A model generated the notes under the pieces. The model was given only the letters and a program-made list of their open reading frames with translations. It searched no databases and was not told the DNA's origin. The position numbers and the translations under genes were made by a program. A DNA stretch of 64,000 nt from Acinetobacter haemolyticus CIP 64.3 = MTCC 9819 (GTDB taxonomy: Bacteria; Pseudomonadota; Gammaproteobacteria; Pseudomonadales; Moraxellaceae): the NCBI RefSeq assembly GCF_000369065.1, contig NZ_KB849804.1, forward strand, positions 237,303 through 301,302. The letters are read 5' to 3'. Position 1 is the first letter of the stretch; the number at the start of each line of letters is the position of its first letter. Positions 17,325 to 27,389 of the stretch are shown here, piece after piece.

Positions 17325-19421
17325 TTAGATTTCTGCTAAGGTTGCATTTATTTTTTCGCAAATACTTTCAACAAGTGGAGTGGGAAAGCGGTGCGCTTGA
17401 TAGGTGATAATCATACTAAGTTGATGTTGCCCATTAATGACATTTTCCATGATTTCAAAATGTAAGCCGAACATAGATTCCTCGCGTTCAGGCAAGATTT
17501 GACGGTAAGGAATATCCCGCCCATGCGGTGCTTTTAACGCACCATTTAATGCATTATTTGAATGAATATGGATAAACACATCGAATAATAATCCTTCGTC
17601 GGCATGCATGCCTAAAGCTTTTTGTATATGGTTAATCGGGATATCCGCATATGCCATTGAATCATTAATCATGGTACTAATATTTTGAAGTAATGATTGG
17701 AATGAGTCTATTGGATTAAATACAGTACGGTGAGCAACCATTGTTGTGAAGTAACCCACGGTATCAAAAAATTCAGGATCAGTTCGTCCAGATGCAGATG
17801 TACCAATCACGATTTCTTTGAGTTGTCCTTGTTTATGCAAAGCATCTGCGATAGCGGTATATAGAACTGTAAAAATAGAAGCGTTTTGCTGTCTGGCAAA
17901 TTTAGCAAGCTTGTTATGCATTTCTGATTCAAACTTGAGTTCTAGCCATTTGACTTGAGGTGTTTTTTCCGAAATATCAAACGCTTGATTTGGAGTGGCG
18001 AGTTGTAATCCTTTGGTTGCATCCTTTAGCATATCTGTCCAGTAATTAATGTGATTCTGATTGATCCCTTGTTTCTGTTGAAGCAACGAAAAATCATGGA
18101 TTGTGTGAGCTGGTGCTTCCCACATAGGTGTTTTTTCATTTGAACGAGCAAGATAAGCATGTCTGAGGTCTGACATAATCGTGTTTAAAGACCACTCATC
18201 AATGACCATGTGATGGACTAAAAATGATAATGTTTGTCGACCTTGTGCATTCCGAAGTAAGCGTATTCTGATTGGTAGCTCATGGCGAAGATCAAATTTA
18301 TATGAGGCTTCATTTGCAAGCGTGATGTTTTTGCTTTCATTACTCCCCCAAAACCATTTTTTTTGATCCAACGCTGAAATTGGGACAGTCTGTTGATAGG
18401 TCTGTCCATCATGAGTATGGAATGTTGTACGCAAGCCTGCATGTCTCTCCACAACATCTTTAATTGCTTGAAAGAAGATACCTTCATCTATTTCTTCCAA
18501 AAACTCTACTGCAAATGGTAGGTTATAAATTGGACTGAAATCGAAACTTGAATATGCTTGCCAAAGAAAATCTTGAGCCAGGGTAAGCGGAGCTTTTGCT
18601 TGATTTTTTAATGTATTGGTTTTAATCCTATCGGTTTTGATGACGGCATAGGTTGCCAAACCTGCAGCAGATGGGGATTTAAAGAAATCATTAAATCGAA
18701 TTTCAATCCCATGTTTGTTGAGTAAATTCCCAATAATCCGTGTTGCTAATAATGAGTGACCACCAAAATCAAAAAAGTCATCATCTAGAGTCAGCTCAGG
18801 CTCGGCGAGTGTATTTCTAAACTCCTCCAAAATGACCTGAGAAACGTAGCTTTGATCAGTTTCTACCTGAGTTTCTGTCTTGTTTTCAACAAGATGATTT
18901 GGTATTTCAATTTCAGTTAGGGTGAGTGAAACGTTGTTTCTTGAGTATTGTAGGTATTTATCTTTTATTGCCTCGATGAAATTGGCTGTTTGATAGCATT
19001 GGTCGAGAATGGGGTGAAGGATTAAAAGCAGAAAAAAACCTTGTTCAGTATCAAAAATATAAGTTGAAAAAGGTGGATTGATTTCAGCATTCCAAACTTG
19101 TGCTTTCAATAGTGTTACTTGGTCAAATATTTCTTCAAGCTTACTATTTTTAAGTTCTAAGCAAGCTGACCAATCATCAAACTGATATTTATATAAATCA
19201 CCGTCATCGCTAAATTTATAACGAACATTCAAATCAGGTGTAGTTTCAACAATTTCTCGAATTGTTTTGCTGAGAAGTGGAAGATTAGATTCTTGATTTA
19301 GCTTCCATAGATTAAAGTGACGAGCTACTTGCTCTGGTTGTTGTAATTGCAACATCCAGATGCGCTCTTCGTAGTCACTAACAGGCATGAGAGATGAAGT
19401 TTCGGAAAGTTGTGCCAACAT
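17325..19421 (-). CDS. basB: acinetobactin NRPS carrier-condensation protein BasB
   Basis: A 698-residue protein in three parts. Residues 12-160 resemble the N-lobe of a condensation domain, but the active motif is LHPILDQ, not HHxxxDG. Residues 195-260 are a carrier domain with an intact DFGGHSLLATR site (Ser 223). Residues 278-698 are a full condensation domain with HHMVID (403-408). In the pathway the carrier would hold the threonine-derived unit and the C domain would attach N-hydroxyhistamine and release the product. It is convergent with basA and divergent from bauD; a ribosome site GGGA lies 7 bases before ATG 19421. Confidence 0.88.
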   Translation of the reverse strand: MLAQLSETSSLMPVSDYEERIWMLQLQQPEQVARHFNLWKLNQESNLPLLSKTIREIVETTPDLNVRYKFSDDGDLYKYQFDDWSACLELKNSKLEEIFDQVTLLKAQVWNAEINPPFSTYIFDTEQGFFLLLILHPILDQCYQTANFIEAIKDKYLQYSRNNVSLTLTEIEIPNHLVENKTETQVETDQSYVSQVILEEFRNTLAEPELTLDDDFFDFGGHSLLATRIIGNLLNKHGIEIRFNDFFKSPSAAGLATYAVIKTDRIKTNTLKNQAKAPLTLAQDFLWQAYSSFDFSPIYNLPFAVEFLEEIDEGIFFQAIKDVVERHAGLRTTFHTHDGQTYQQTVPISALDQKKWFWGSNESKNITLANEASYKFDLRHELPIRIRLLRNAQGRQTLSFLVHHMVIDEWSLNTIMSDLRHAYLARSNEKTPMWEAPAHTIHDFSLLQQKQGINQNHINYWTDMLKDATKGLQLATPNQAFDISEKTPQVKWLELKFESEMHNKLAKFARQQNASIFTVLYTAIADALHKQGQLKEIVIGTSASGRTDPEFFDTVGYFTTMVAHRTVFNPIDSFQSLLQNISTMINDSMAYADIPINHIQKALGMHADEGLLFDVFIHIHSNNALNGALKAPHGRDIPYRQILPEREESMFGLHFEIMENVINGQHQLSMIITYQAHRFPTPLVESICEKINATLAEI

Positions 19422-19966
19422 AAGTGAATCCCGTTTTATAAATTAAACTATTTTGATCATTTTTCATTTCGCAAATTTTAGGCATCAGATTAAAGTTTAT
19501 ATAATTCATGATGTTATTTATTTGCATACGTGTAAAATCCCCAGATTTTGAATGAATTGATCACCGCCTCAATGCTTTACATGTGGTAACAGGGGTTACA
19601 TTTTACTTAAAACATACTATAATTGATTCTCATTTACATCAAGATTATCATTTTTAATAATAGCTGTAACAATAATCTACATCTTGCTAGTTATTTTATA
19701 AAACATTGATTAGTAAAGAAATTATTTTAAATTGGGACAGTTAATACCGCTTGAAAATGATTTTAAAGACCCATGAATATTGATCTTAATTCATTGTTCT
19801 TGGGAGAGCTTGCTATTTACTTACGACAAAATTAAGGAATTTTCATGAGAATATTCAATCATGAAAGGTCAATAAACACATTAAATATTGAACATATTTT
19901 CAATCATCATTTTTGTATGCAGCTCGATTTGCGATTCTTTTCAGCTTTATCGCGTATTAGTGGGGC
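19422..19966. promoter_or_regulatory. basB-bauD divergent intergenic region with Fur-like sites
   Basis: This 545-base, AT-rich gap contains no credible gene. GATTCTCATT (19625-19634) and GATTATCATT (19643-19652) match the Fur core GATAATCATT at 8 and 9 of 10 positions and lie side by side, suggesting cooperative Fur control of basB and the bauDCEB operon. Confidence 0.6.
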
Positions 19967-20917
19967 ATGCCCCTAATGCAACTGGGCTTATTCTGTCTTT
20001 TTATTGTTTTATGCATCGGTTCATTGTTGCTCGGTGCTGAGCAAATTGAATGGTCTGCCTTGCTTTCATTTTCTGGAGATAGCTGGCTGACGCTCACAGC
20101 AAGCCGTATACCTCGTTTGATTACGATTGTGCTAACAGGTATTGGATTGTCAGTGTGTGGTGTCATTTTACAGCACATTGTTCGTAACAAATTTGTTGAA
20201 CCAGGAACTTCAGGTGGTTTAGATGCGGCCAAATTGGGTATTTTGGTATCGTTAACTTTAGTTCCAGTGACGAGTACGTTCAGTAAGATGCTGTTTGCGA
20301 TGATTTTTAGTTTTATCGCCAGCTTAATCTATATTGCGATTATTCGCCGTATCCGTTTTAGAAATACGGTATTAGTTCCTGTGATCGGTTTGATGTATGG
20401 CAGTGTGCTGAGTGCATTAGCTGAGTTCTATGCTTATAGCACCAATATTTTACAAAGTATGCAAGGGTGGCTTATGGGGGATTTCTCAAGAATCGTCCAA
20501 GGTCATTATGAAATCATTTACATCATTTTTCCGATTGTTTTATTGACTTATTTGTTTGCTCATCGCTTTACCGTGATTGGAATGGGTGAGGAGATGGCCT
20601 CGAGTTTAGGATTGAGTTATGCCGTTATGGCTGCTACAGGATTAATACTCGTTGCGATTACTGTGTCAACAACGGTCATTACTGTCGGAGCAATTCCTTT
20701 TGTTGGGCTCGTTGTTCCAAATTTAGTTGCACTTAAATACGGTGAAAATTTATCTAAAACCTTACCAATCGTCGCATTAGGTGGTGCTTCATTATTATTG
20801 CTTTGTGACATTATTGGTCGCTCAATCATTTATCCCTTTGAAGTTCCAATTGGGCTAACGGCTGGAGGTGTCGGAGGCGTTATCTTCCTGATCCTTATTT
20901 TGAGAGGGCTTCGATAA
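19967..20917 (+). CDS. bauD: ferric siderophore ABC permease BauD
   Basis: A 316-residue FecCD-family permease of the inner membrane with about nine hydrophobic segments. Family motifs are ASRIPRLITIVLTGIGLSVCGVILQ near the N-terminus, GTSGGLDAAKLG, and AIPFVGLVVPNLV near the C-terminus. It pairs with BauC and the ATPase BauE to import ferric acinetobactin from the periplasm. Its TAA overlaps the bauC ATG by one base, so the two are coupled. Confidence 0.92.
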   Translation: MPLMQLGLFCLFIVLCIGSLLLGAEQIEWSALLSFSGDSWLTLTASRIPRLITIVLTGIGLSVCGVILQHIVRNKFVEPGTSGGLDAAKLGILVSLTLVPVTSTFSKMLFAMIFSFIASLIYIAIIRRIRFRNTVLVPVIGLMYGSVLSALAEFYAYSTNILQSMQGWLMGDFSRIVQGHYEIIYIIFPIVLLTYLFAHRFTVIGMGEEMASSLGLSYAVMAATGLILVAITVSTTVITVGAIPFVGLVVPNLVALKYGENLSKTLPIVALGGASLLLLCDIIGRSIIYPFEVPIGLTAGGVGGVIFLILILRGLR

Positions 20918-21864
20918 TGCGTATGGCGAAGCTATGGATCGTTTTTCTGATAGTGCTGTGTCTAGCTCTAGTGTTTGTATTCCTAAATTCGGGATTGGAT
21001 TTCGATTATGTCATTCCTAAACGACTTGTTCGTCTTGCAACAATTGTTCTAGGCGGTATTTGTGTTGCAGTTTCCTCGATCGTTTTCCAGACAATAGTTG
21101 GTAATCGTATTTTAACCCCTTCAATTATGGGCTATGAAGCGATTTATTTATTCTGGCAGGTTTTACTGCTGTTTGTTCTCGGGACGCACGGATTAACCCT
21201 ATTGGGGTTAAATGGCAACTTTTTTATTTCTCTTATTTTAATGCTGCTCTATTCGTGGGTGATTCATAAGTGGTTATTGCCATTCGGTCGAAACGATGTC
21301 TTTTTGCTATTGCTACTGGGTTTAGTTCTTACGATGGTCGTTGGAACGATTACTCAATTTATTCAGCTTAAAATCAGTCCAGGGGAGTTTTCTGTTTTCC
21401 AAGGGTTTAGCTATGCCACGTTTAATCGCTCCCAACCAGAAACACTCTTTTATTCTTGTTTAGCTGTAGCAGTGGTTTTATGGCTGGGCAGAAAAACATT
21501 GCCTGTGCTGGATGTTCTAGTTTTAGGTCGTGAGCAGGCGAAATCACTTGGAGTTGACCATCATCGTTATGTCAGCTTTTATTTGGCAATGATCGCGATT
21601 CTGGTCGCAGTATCTACAAGTTTGATTGGCCCTACAGCATTTATGGGCGTATTTGTTGCAAATATCGCCTATGCATTGGCGGGCAATTATAAGCATAAAT
21701 TAACCTTACCCCTCGGATGTGCAGTCACGATAGCCATCTTTATTGCGGCTCAAATTTTGGTTGAGCATGTTTTCAATTACAAAACGACTGTCAGTATTCT
21801 GGTCAATCTCGTATGTGGTATCTATTTCCTTACGCTGATGGTTCGTGCCAGAGGTGTTACATGA
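20917..21864 (+). CDS. bauC: ferric siderophore ABC permease BauC
   Basis: A 315-residue FecCD-family permease, partner of BauD. It has the PKRLVRLATIVLGGICVAVSSIVFQ segment, the ILTPSIMGYEAIY loop and the late IGPTAFMGVFVANIAYAL motif that faces the ATPase. It overlaps bauD by one base upstream and bauE by four bases (ATGA) downstream, consistent with one operon. Confidence 0.92.
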   Translation: MRMAKLWIVFLIVLCLALVFVFLNSGLDFDYVIPKRLVRLATIVLGGICVAVSSIVFQTIVGNRILTPSIMGYEAIYLFWQVLLLFVLGTHGLTLLGLNGNFFISLILMLLYSWVIHKWLLPFGRNDVFLLLLLGLVLTMVVGTITQFIQLKISPGEFSVFQGFSYATFNRSQPETLFYSCLAVAVVLWLGRKTLPVLDVLVLGREQAKSLGVDHHRYVSFYLAMIAILVAVSTSLIGPTAFMGVFVANIAYALAGNYKHKLTLPLGCAVTIAIFIAAQILVEHVFNYKTTVSILVNLVCGIYFLTLMVRARGVT

Positions 21865-22631
21865 TTCAGGTCAAGAATATTCATAAATCCTATGGCGCAA
21901 AGCCTGTACTTTCTAACGTAAATGTTGAGTTTCCTACACAGCAAGTGACGTCACTGATTGGTCCAAATGGTGCGGGAAAATCGACTTTACTCATGATGAT
22001 GGCACGTCTAGTTGAACCAGATAAAGGTGATATTTTTTTAAATAATCAAAATATTGCCAATATAAGTACAGCGGCATACGCCAAGAAGATTGCAACTTTA
22101 CGCCAAGCCCCAGGATTTAATCTGCGTTTAACAGTAGAGGAATTGATTTCATTTGGTCGATTCCCATATAGCCGTGGCGCTTTAACTGAGCAAGATCATC
22201 AAATCATTGATGATGCGATTGCATTCCTTTCTTTAGAGCCATTACGCAAATCTTATATTGATGAAATTAGTGGCGGTCAACGGCAAATGGCTTTTTTAGC
22301 GATGACGATTGCCCAGCAGACAGACGTACTTTTATTAGATGAACCCCTAAATAATCTCGATATGAAACACGCCGTTCAAATTATGCGTGCATTGCGACGT
22401 TTATGCGATGAACAAGGTCGGACGGTGATTTTGGTGATTCACGATATCAATTTTGCCACTAATTACTCAGACCATATTGTCGCATTAAAGAACGGCAAAC
22501 TTCATTTTAGTGGACCAACAGAACAAGTCATTACAGAGGCGCAATTAACGGATCTGTATGAGCTTGATTTTGAAATTACATACAGTGAGCGTGGCTGTAT
22601 GTGTAATTACTTCAACTCATTTGGAGCTTGA
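21861..22631 (+). CDS. bauE: ferric siderophore ABC transporter ATPase BauE
   Basis: A 256-residue ABC ATPase with Walker A GPNGAGKS, signature ISGGQRQMAF, Walker B VLLLDEPLNNLD and the switch histidine in LVIHD. It is of the FepC/FecE type and powers BauCD. ATG at 21861 overlaps the bauC stop (ATGA); the frame extends upstream but this start gives the family N-terminus MIQVKNIHKSYG. Confidence 0.93.
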   Translation: MIQVKNIHKSYGAKPVLSNVNVEFPTQQVTSLIGPNGAGKSTLLMMMARLVEPDKGDIFLNNQNIANISTAAYAKKIATLRQAPGFNLRLTVEELISFGRFPYSRGALTEQDHQIIDDAIAFLSLEPLRKSYIDEISGGQRQMAFLAMTIAQQTDVLLLDEPLNNLDMKHAVQIMRALRRLCDEQGRTVILVIHDINFATNYSDHIVALKNGKLHFSGPTEQVITEAQLTDLYELDFEITYSERGCMCNYFNSFGA

Positions 22632-22637
22632 ATAAAG

Positions 22638-23606
22638 ATGAACTGGAAAAGAAAGTATTGGGGTTTAGCCCTAATCATAACAGCGGCTATAACATTACAA
22701 GGATGCGATCAAAAAGCTGCTGATACTCCCCAAAATGTACAGAAGTTAGCAGCACCGATCACGGTGAAGCATATGCTTGGAAGTACAGTCGTTGACTATC
22801 TTCCGCAACGTGTTGCTGTACTTGATATGAATGAAGCTGACTTTCTGGATCAATTAAACATCCCGATCCTAGGGATGCCAAAAGATTATGTTCCGCACTT
22901 TCTGGAAAAGTATAAAAGTGATAAGCAAATTCAAGATTTAGGTGCAATTGTACAGCCTAATATGGAGCGAATTTATGCACTTAAACCAGATTTGATCTTG
23001 ATGACACCATTGCATGTTAATCACTATCAGGAGTTATCTAAGATCGCTCCAACTATTCATTACGACATTAATTTTAATGATAGTGAGAGTAATCATATCA
23101 ATCTCGTTAAAGATCATTTGATGACTTTAGGTCAAATATTCAATAAAGAAGATTTGGCTCGTGAGAAAGCATTGGAACTTGATGCGGAAGTGAAGCAAGT
23201 ACAGTCAGTGACTGCCAACCGTCCTGAGAAGGCACTGGTCGTTTTACATAATAATGGTGCTTTTAGCAACTTTGGTATTCAGTCTAGATATGGCTTTGTT
23301 TTTAATGCATTTGGGGTAAAGCCAGCGAGTAAGGCTAAAGATACAAGTTTGCATGGACAGCCGATTTCGAGCGAATTTATTAAACAAGCAGATCCAGACA
23401 TTCTTTACATTGTCGATCGAACTGCCGTGATGGAACGTCGCTCAACAATTAATGCTGCAACTGTAGAGAATCCATTATTACGTCAAACCAAGGCTTGGAA
23501 AAATGGTCGCGTTATTTTTGTCGATGCGGATGCGTGGTACACCACCGCTGCAAGCCCAACCTCACTCAAAATAGTGATGGATGACGTGAAAAAAGGCTAC
23601 CAATAA
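22638..23606 (+). CDS. bauB: ferric acinetobactin-binding lipoprotein BauB
   Basis: A 322-residue substrate-binding protein. The N-terminus has a lipoprotein signal with lipobox ITLQGC, so it should be anchored in the membrane facing the periplasm. VKHMLGSTVVDYLPQRVAVLD and NMERIYALKPDLILM are typical of FatB/CeuE-type siderophore-binding proteins. It follows bauE by 6 bases. Confidence 0.92.
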   Translation: MNWKRKYWGLALIITAAITLQGCDQKAADTPQNVQKLAAPITVKHMLGSTVVDYLPQRVAVLDMNEADFLDQLNIPILGMPKDYVPHFLEKYKSDKQIQDLGAIVQPNMERIYALKPDLILMTPLHVNHYQELSKIAPTIHYDINFNDSESNHINLVKDHLMTLGQIFNKEDLAREKALELDAEVKQVQSVTANRPEKALVVLHNNGAFSNFGIQSRYGFVFNAFGVKPASKAKDTSLHGQPISSEFIKQADPDILYIVDRTAVMERRSTINAATVENPLLRQTKAWKNGRVIFVDADAWYTTAASPTSLKIVMDDVKKGYQ

Positions 23607-23720
23607 GCTGCATCAAGAATAGCTGAATAAGATTTTAAAAGCATAAGTTTTCACTATTTTACTTGGTATTTCAAGTAGATGGTACATAGAACAATGAATC
23701 ACAACATTAAAGGTCTTCAA

Positions 23721-25979
23721 ATGAATAATGTTATATATAACCGTAATTTAGAAACTGAAAATCGTAAAATATTTAAAAAACATTCATTTGCATTAAATGG
23801 TATTGCCTCTGCAAGGATGGCGTTACGATTTGGTTATGCATTGGGCACAGTCTTTATGATCTGTGCATCAAATGCGCATGCTGATGTGGCAAATGTCTCG
23901 ACAAAGGGGATTGACCAACAACAAAATGCTCAGTCGAATGTCGCATCGTTACCGATCATTACTGTAAAAGCCGAACAAGAAGATCATTACGCAGGTGGGC
24001 AGGTTTCATCTAAAAGCTCATTGGGTTTTTTAGGTGATAAAACCTTTACGGAAAATCCATTTAATACCATTGCATATACGGATACATATATCGCAGATAA
24101 ACAGGCAAAAGATATAACAAGTGTGATTGCGAAAACGGATCCATCAGTGTTCACCAATGGGGCAAGTGGTGGCTGGAGTGAAAACTATTATATCCGTGGC
24201 TTTGAGTCGAGCCCGAGTGATATGTCTATGAATGGATTGTTTGGTATAAGCCCATATTATCGAACTTCACCTGAAATGTTTGAAAAAGTAAATGTACTTA
24301 AAGGCCCATCTGCACTACTTAATGGCATGCCACCAACAGGTTCTATAGGTGGGACAGTTGATCTCACGACCAAACGTGCCACGGATGAACCATTAACCCG
24401 TTTGACTACGACATATATGTCTGATTCTCAGATTGGTGGGCATTTAGATGTTGGACGACGATTTGGTGCGGACAAAGAATTCGGTGTGCGAGCAAATGCG
24501 GTATATCGAGATGGCTCTGGACCAGTAGAAAAGCAGGATTTGAAAACAGAGTTATTTTCATTAGGAATGGATTGGCGTGGTGATCGTGCGCGAGTTTCGA
24601 CAGATATTTATACAGCCAAAGATCGAGTTGATGGCGTAACACGAGGTATTAATCTTGGAAAAGATATTGCGATTCCAAAACCACCTAAACCTGAGACTTT
24701 ACTTAATCCAGATTGGTCTTTTGTTGACATTAAAGACAAGGGAGCGATGATACGCGGTGAATATGATCTTACCAACAACGTGATGGGGTATGTAAGCTAT
24801 GGGCAAAGTAAAACAGAATATAAATATAATGGTGCGATATCAGCAACTGTTTTAGATAACACTGGAACATTCCAAACAAATATTGGTCAACTGGCATTTG
24901 ATGTGGATAAAAAGTCTGCCGATGTGGGGTTGAAAGGAAAATTTAATACAGGTGCTGTAGGACATGAATGGGTAGTCAATGCGACATATTACAAACATAA
25001 TCAAGATGATTATGGGGTAAGAAATGTGGCAGGTGCTGAATGGACGACTAATCTTTATGATCCAATTTGGGGAAAAGCTGTTCCTTTTAATACGCCTCTA
25101 ATATCTAATTCTGAATTGCAATTAAATAGTTATGGTTTGGCGGATACCTTATCTTTTATTGAAGATCGCTTACAGTTAACTTTAGGTGTACGTTATCAAG
25201 CGGTGGAAAGTAGTAGTTTGTTTGTACCGACATCGACTTTGACTAAATATAAAAAGAATGCAACGACACCAGGAGCCGCAATTCTATTTAAAGCGACAGA
25301 TAACGTTTCGATTTATGCAAACTATATCGAGGGCTTAACCAAAGGTGATGCAGCCCCCCTTACTGCGGCAAACTATCCAACGATATTTGCACCTTACAAA
25401 ACGAAGCAAACAGAACTTGGTGTGAAGTTTGATCAAGGTACTTTTGCACATACTTTGTCATTGTTTGAAATCAAAAAACCAAGTGCTTATACTGATTTAG
25501 TGACTAATATATATACATCTGGAGGAGAGCAGCGTAATCGAGGAGTTGAATGGAGCTTCTTTGGCTCGCCAATTGAAAATGTACGTTTAATGGGGGGGGC
25601 ATCTTATATCGAACCTGAAGTGACTAAAACAGCAATCCAAAGCAATGAAGGAAATATGGCCATAGGTGTCCCTAAAACACAAGGGAAATTGGGCGTTGAA
25701 TGGGATAGCGAAGTTGCACAAGGCGTTTTAACTTTATCTAGCAATGCAACAGCTGTTTCAAAACAGTATATCAATCAAGAAAACACATTGCATATTCCAG
25801 GTCGCACGTTGATTGATGTCGGTACACGATATAAAACCTCAATCTCAAATCATCCTATTACTTTTAGAGCAGACATCAATAACTTGACCAATAAAGCTTA
25901 TTGGGGAATGCCTAAACTATCGAATTTGGCTTTAGGCGCACCAAGAACGTATATTCTATCTGTATCATATGACTTTTAA
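23721..25979 (+). CDS. bauA: TonB-dependent ferric acinetobactin receptor BauA
   Basis: A 752-residue outer-membrane receptor. It has a signal peptide ending ICASNAHA, a plug domain (DITSVIAKTDPSVFTNG...YYIRGFES) and a beta-barrel ending in an aromatic residue (ILSVSYDF). ATG at 23721 is chosen because AAAGG lies 7 bases upstream; two earlier in-frame ATGs (23679, 23694) lack this. It is 114 bases after bauB and ends at the 26003 terminator. No Fur box is visible directly upstream, so it is probably read from the bauD promoter. Confidence 0.93.
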   Translation: MNNVIYNRNLETENRKIFKKHSFALNGIASARMALRFGYALGTVFMICASNAHADVANVSTKGIDQQQNAQSNVASLPIITVKAEQEDHYAGGQVSSKSSLGFLGDKTFTENPFNTIAYTDTYIADKQAKDITSVIAKTDPSVFTNGASGGWSENYYIRGFESSPSDMSMNGLFGISPYYRTSPEMFEKVNVLKGPSALLNGMPPTGSIGGTVDLTTKRATDEPLTRLTTTYMSDSQIGGHLDVGRRFGADKEFGVRANAVYRDGSGPVEKQDLKTELFSLGMDWRGDRARVSTDIYTAKDRVDGVTRGINLGKDIAIPKPPKPETLLNPDWSFVDIKDKGAMIRGEYDLTNNVMGYVSYGQSKTEYKYNGAISATVLDNTGTFQTNIGQLAFDVDKKSADVGLKGKFNTGAVGHEWVVNATYYKHNQDDYGVRNVAGAEWTTNLYDPIWGKAVPFNTPLISNSELQLNSYGLADTLSFIEDRLQLTLGVRYQAVESSSLFVPTSTLTKYKKNATTPGAAILFKATDNVSIYANYIEGLTKGDAAPLTAANYPTIFAPYKTKQTELGVKFDQGTFAHTLSLFEIKKPSAYTDLVTNIYTSGGEQRNRGVEWSFFGSPIENVRLMGGASYIEPEVTKTAIQSNEGNMAIGVPKTQGKLGVEWDSEVAQGVLTLSSNATAVSKQYINQENTLHIPGRTLIDVGTRYKTSISNHPITFRADINNLTNKAYWGMPKLSNLALGAPRTYILSVSYDF

Positions 25980-26002
25980 TTTGTTGTAATCTTCAAACGA
26001 AT

Positions 26003-26029
26003 AAAAAACCCGCAATCGCGGGTTTTTTT
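26003..26029. terminator. bidirectional terminator between bauA and basC
   Basis: AAAAACCCGC, loop AATC and GCGGG followed by seven T; A-run on the other side makes it usable from both convergent genes. Confidence 0.93.
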
Positions 26030-26043
26030 ATGATATTCATATT

Positions 26044-27354
26044 TTATCTCGGTAAACCATAGTGCTGGAAAGAAGACTGTTTAGGAATTCGATAAGCACT
26101 ACGTCCTAACAACTGATTAATAATCACTGAATTTCGTGTTGCACCGATCCCTAGATCAGGTGAGCCAACACCTTGTTGAAAAATCTCAGCATTTTGAATG
26201 AAAATTCTCCCTTGTCCCTGATCACAGCGTGAAGCTGTGAAGTCTTCTTGAACAATACAATCTTGTTGTTCATCAACAGCTAAAACAGAACCTTTCATAT
26301 TTTCAAACCATTCAGGCCAATCATGGACATAGCCTGTCGCTGCAACCAGTGCATCAGTTTCAAAACTACACTGTTGATTCAGTTGAGTATGTAGACAGGT
26401 TAAACGAAGAGAACCTGATTCAAGTTGTTCGATTGACTCAACTTCACAGCTTGAATATAAGCTTAGTCCAGATTTTTTCCCGCCGACGGAACGTTCATAG
26501 AGAACGTCATAGATCTCCCCGATGGTCGAGAAACTAATTCCCTTATAGATAAGTCCCTGACTGGCTGCTATGTCACGACGTTTTGCTCTAGGTAGGCTTT
26601 GGAAATATTGCATATATGCTGGTGTAAAACACTCTTGTCCAAGTTTGGAATACTCCATCGGATGAAAACCTGCTGAGCGTGTCACCCATCGAATAGATGC
26701 ACCTGCCTCGACTTGTTCTGGAGTCAGTGCATTAAATAGCGCAAGTACACATTCTGCCGCACTTTGGCCAGAACCTATGATTGTGACTTGCTTGCACTGT
26801 TTAAGCTGTTCCTGAATTTGTGCAAACTCCGCGGAATGTTTTACCAAAGGGTGTTTACATGTTTCAAGCCACGTAGGAATTCGAGGCTTAGTCCCAATAC
26901 CAATCGCTAAATCTTGACTGATATATTTTTGTTTTTCGCCTGAGGCTGATTCACTTTCTATAATAAATTTATCGAGCTTTGAGTCATATTCAACATCAGT
27001 GACGTTTTCTCCAAATCGACAAGCTGGTAATTGTTTTGAAGCCCAACGACAATAATGATCATATTCACGTCGAGGAATTAAAAAACTGTCGTAATAATAA
27101 AACTGATGTAAACGATCATGTTGATGTAAGTAATTAATATAACCTAATGGATGGCAAGGGTTAGCCATGGTGACTAGATCAGCAAAAAAAGGAACCTGTA
27201 AGGTGGTACCTTGTAAAAGTAATCCTTCATGCCAACGGAACTCTGGCTTACGCTCCAAAAATATACTTTTTATCTCAGGGTGGTGTGAAAGTAGAGCCGC
27301 TAATCCTAAATTGAATGGTCCAATACCAATTCCAGCAATATCTATATTTTTCAT
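26044..27354 (-). CDS. basC: histamine N-monooxygenase BasC
   Basis: A 436-residue flavin monooxygenase of the SidA/IucD/PvdA family. It has the FAD motif GIGIGPFNLGLAALL, the substrate loop WHEGLLLQGTTLQVPFFADL and the NADPH motif IGSGQSAAECVLAL. In acinetobactin synthesis it hydroxylates histamine (from BasG) to N-hydroxyhistamine. It follows basD by 35 bases on the minus strand and ends at the terminator shared with bauA. Confidence 0.92.
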   Translation of the reverse strand: MKNIDIAGIGIGPFNLGLAALLSHHPEIKSIFLERKPEFRWHEGLLLQGTTLQVPFFADLVTMANPCHPLGYINYLHQHDRLHQFYYYDSFLIPRREYDHYCRWASKQLPACRFGENVTDVEYDSKLDKFIIESESASGEKQKYISQDLAIGIGTKPRIPTWLETCKHPLVKHSAEFAQIQEQLKQCKQVTIIGSGQSAAECVLALFNALTPEQVEAGASIRWVTRSAGFHPMEYSKLGQECFTPAYMQYFQSLPRAKRRDIAASQGLIYKGISFSTIGEIYDVLYERSVGGKKSGLSLYSSCEVESIEQLESGSLRLTCLHTQLNQQCSFETDALVAATGYVHDWPEWFENMKGSVLAVDEQQDCIVQEDFTASRCDQGQGRIFIQNAEIFQQGVGSPDLGIGATRNSVIINQLLGRSAYRIPKQSSFQHYGLPR

Positions 27355-27389
27355 GAGTATACTTTATATAATTCCACTAAGTTTAATGT

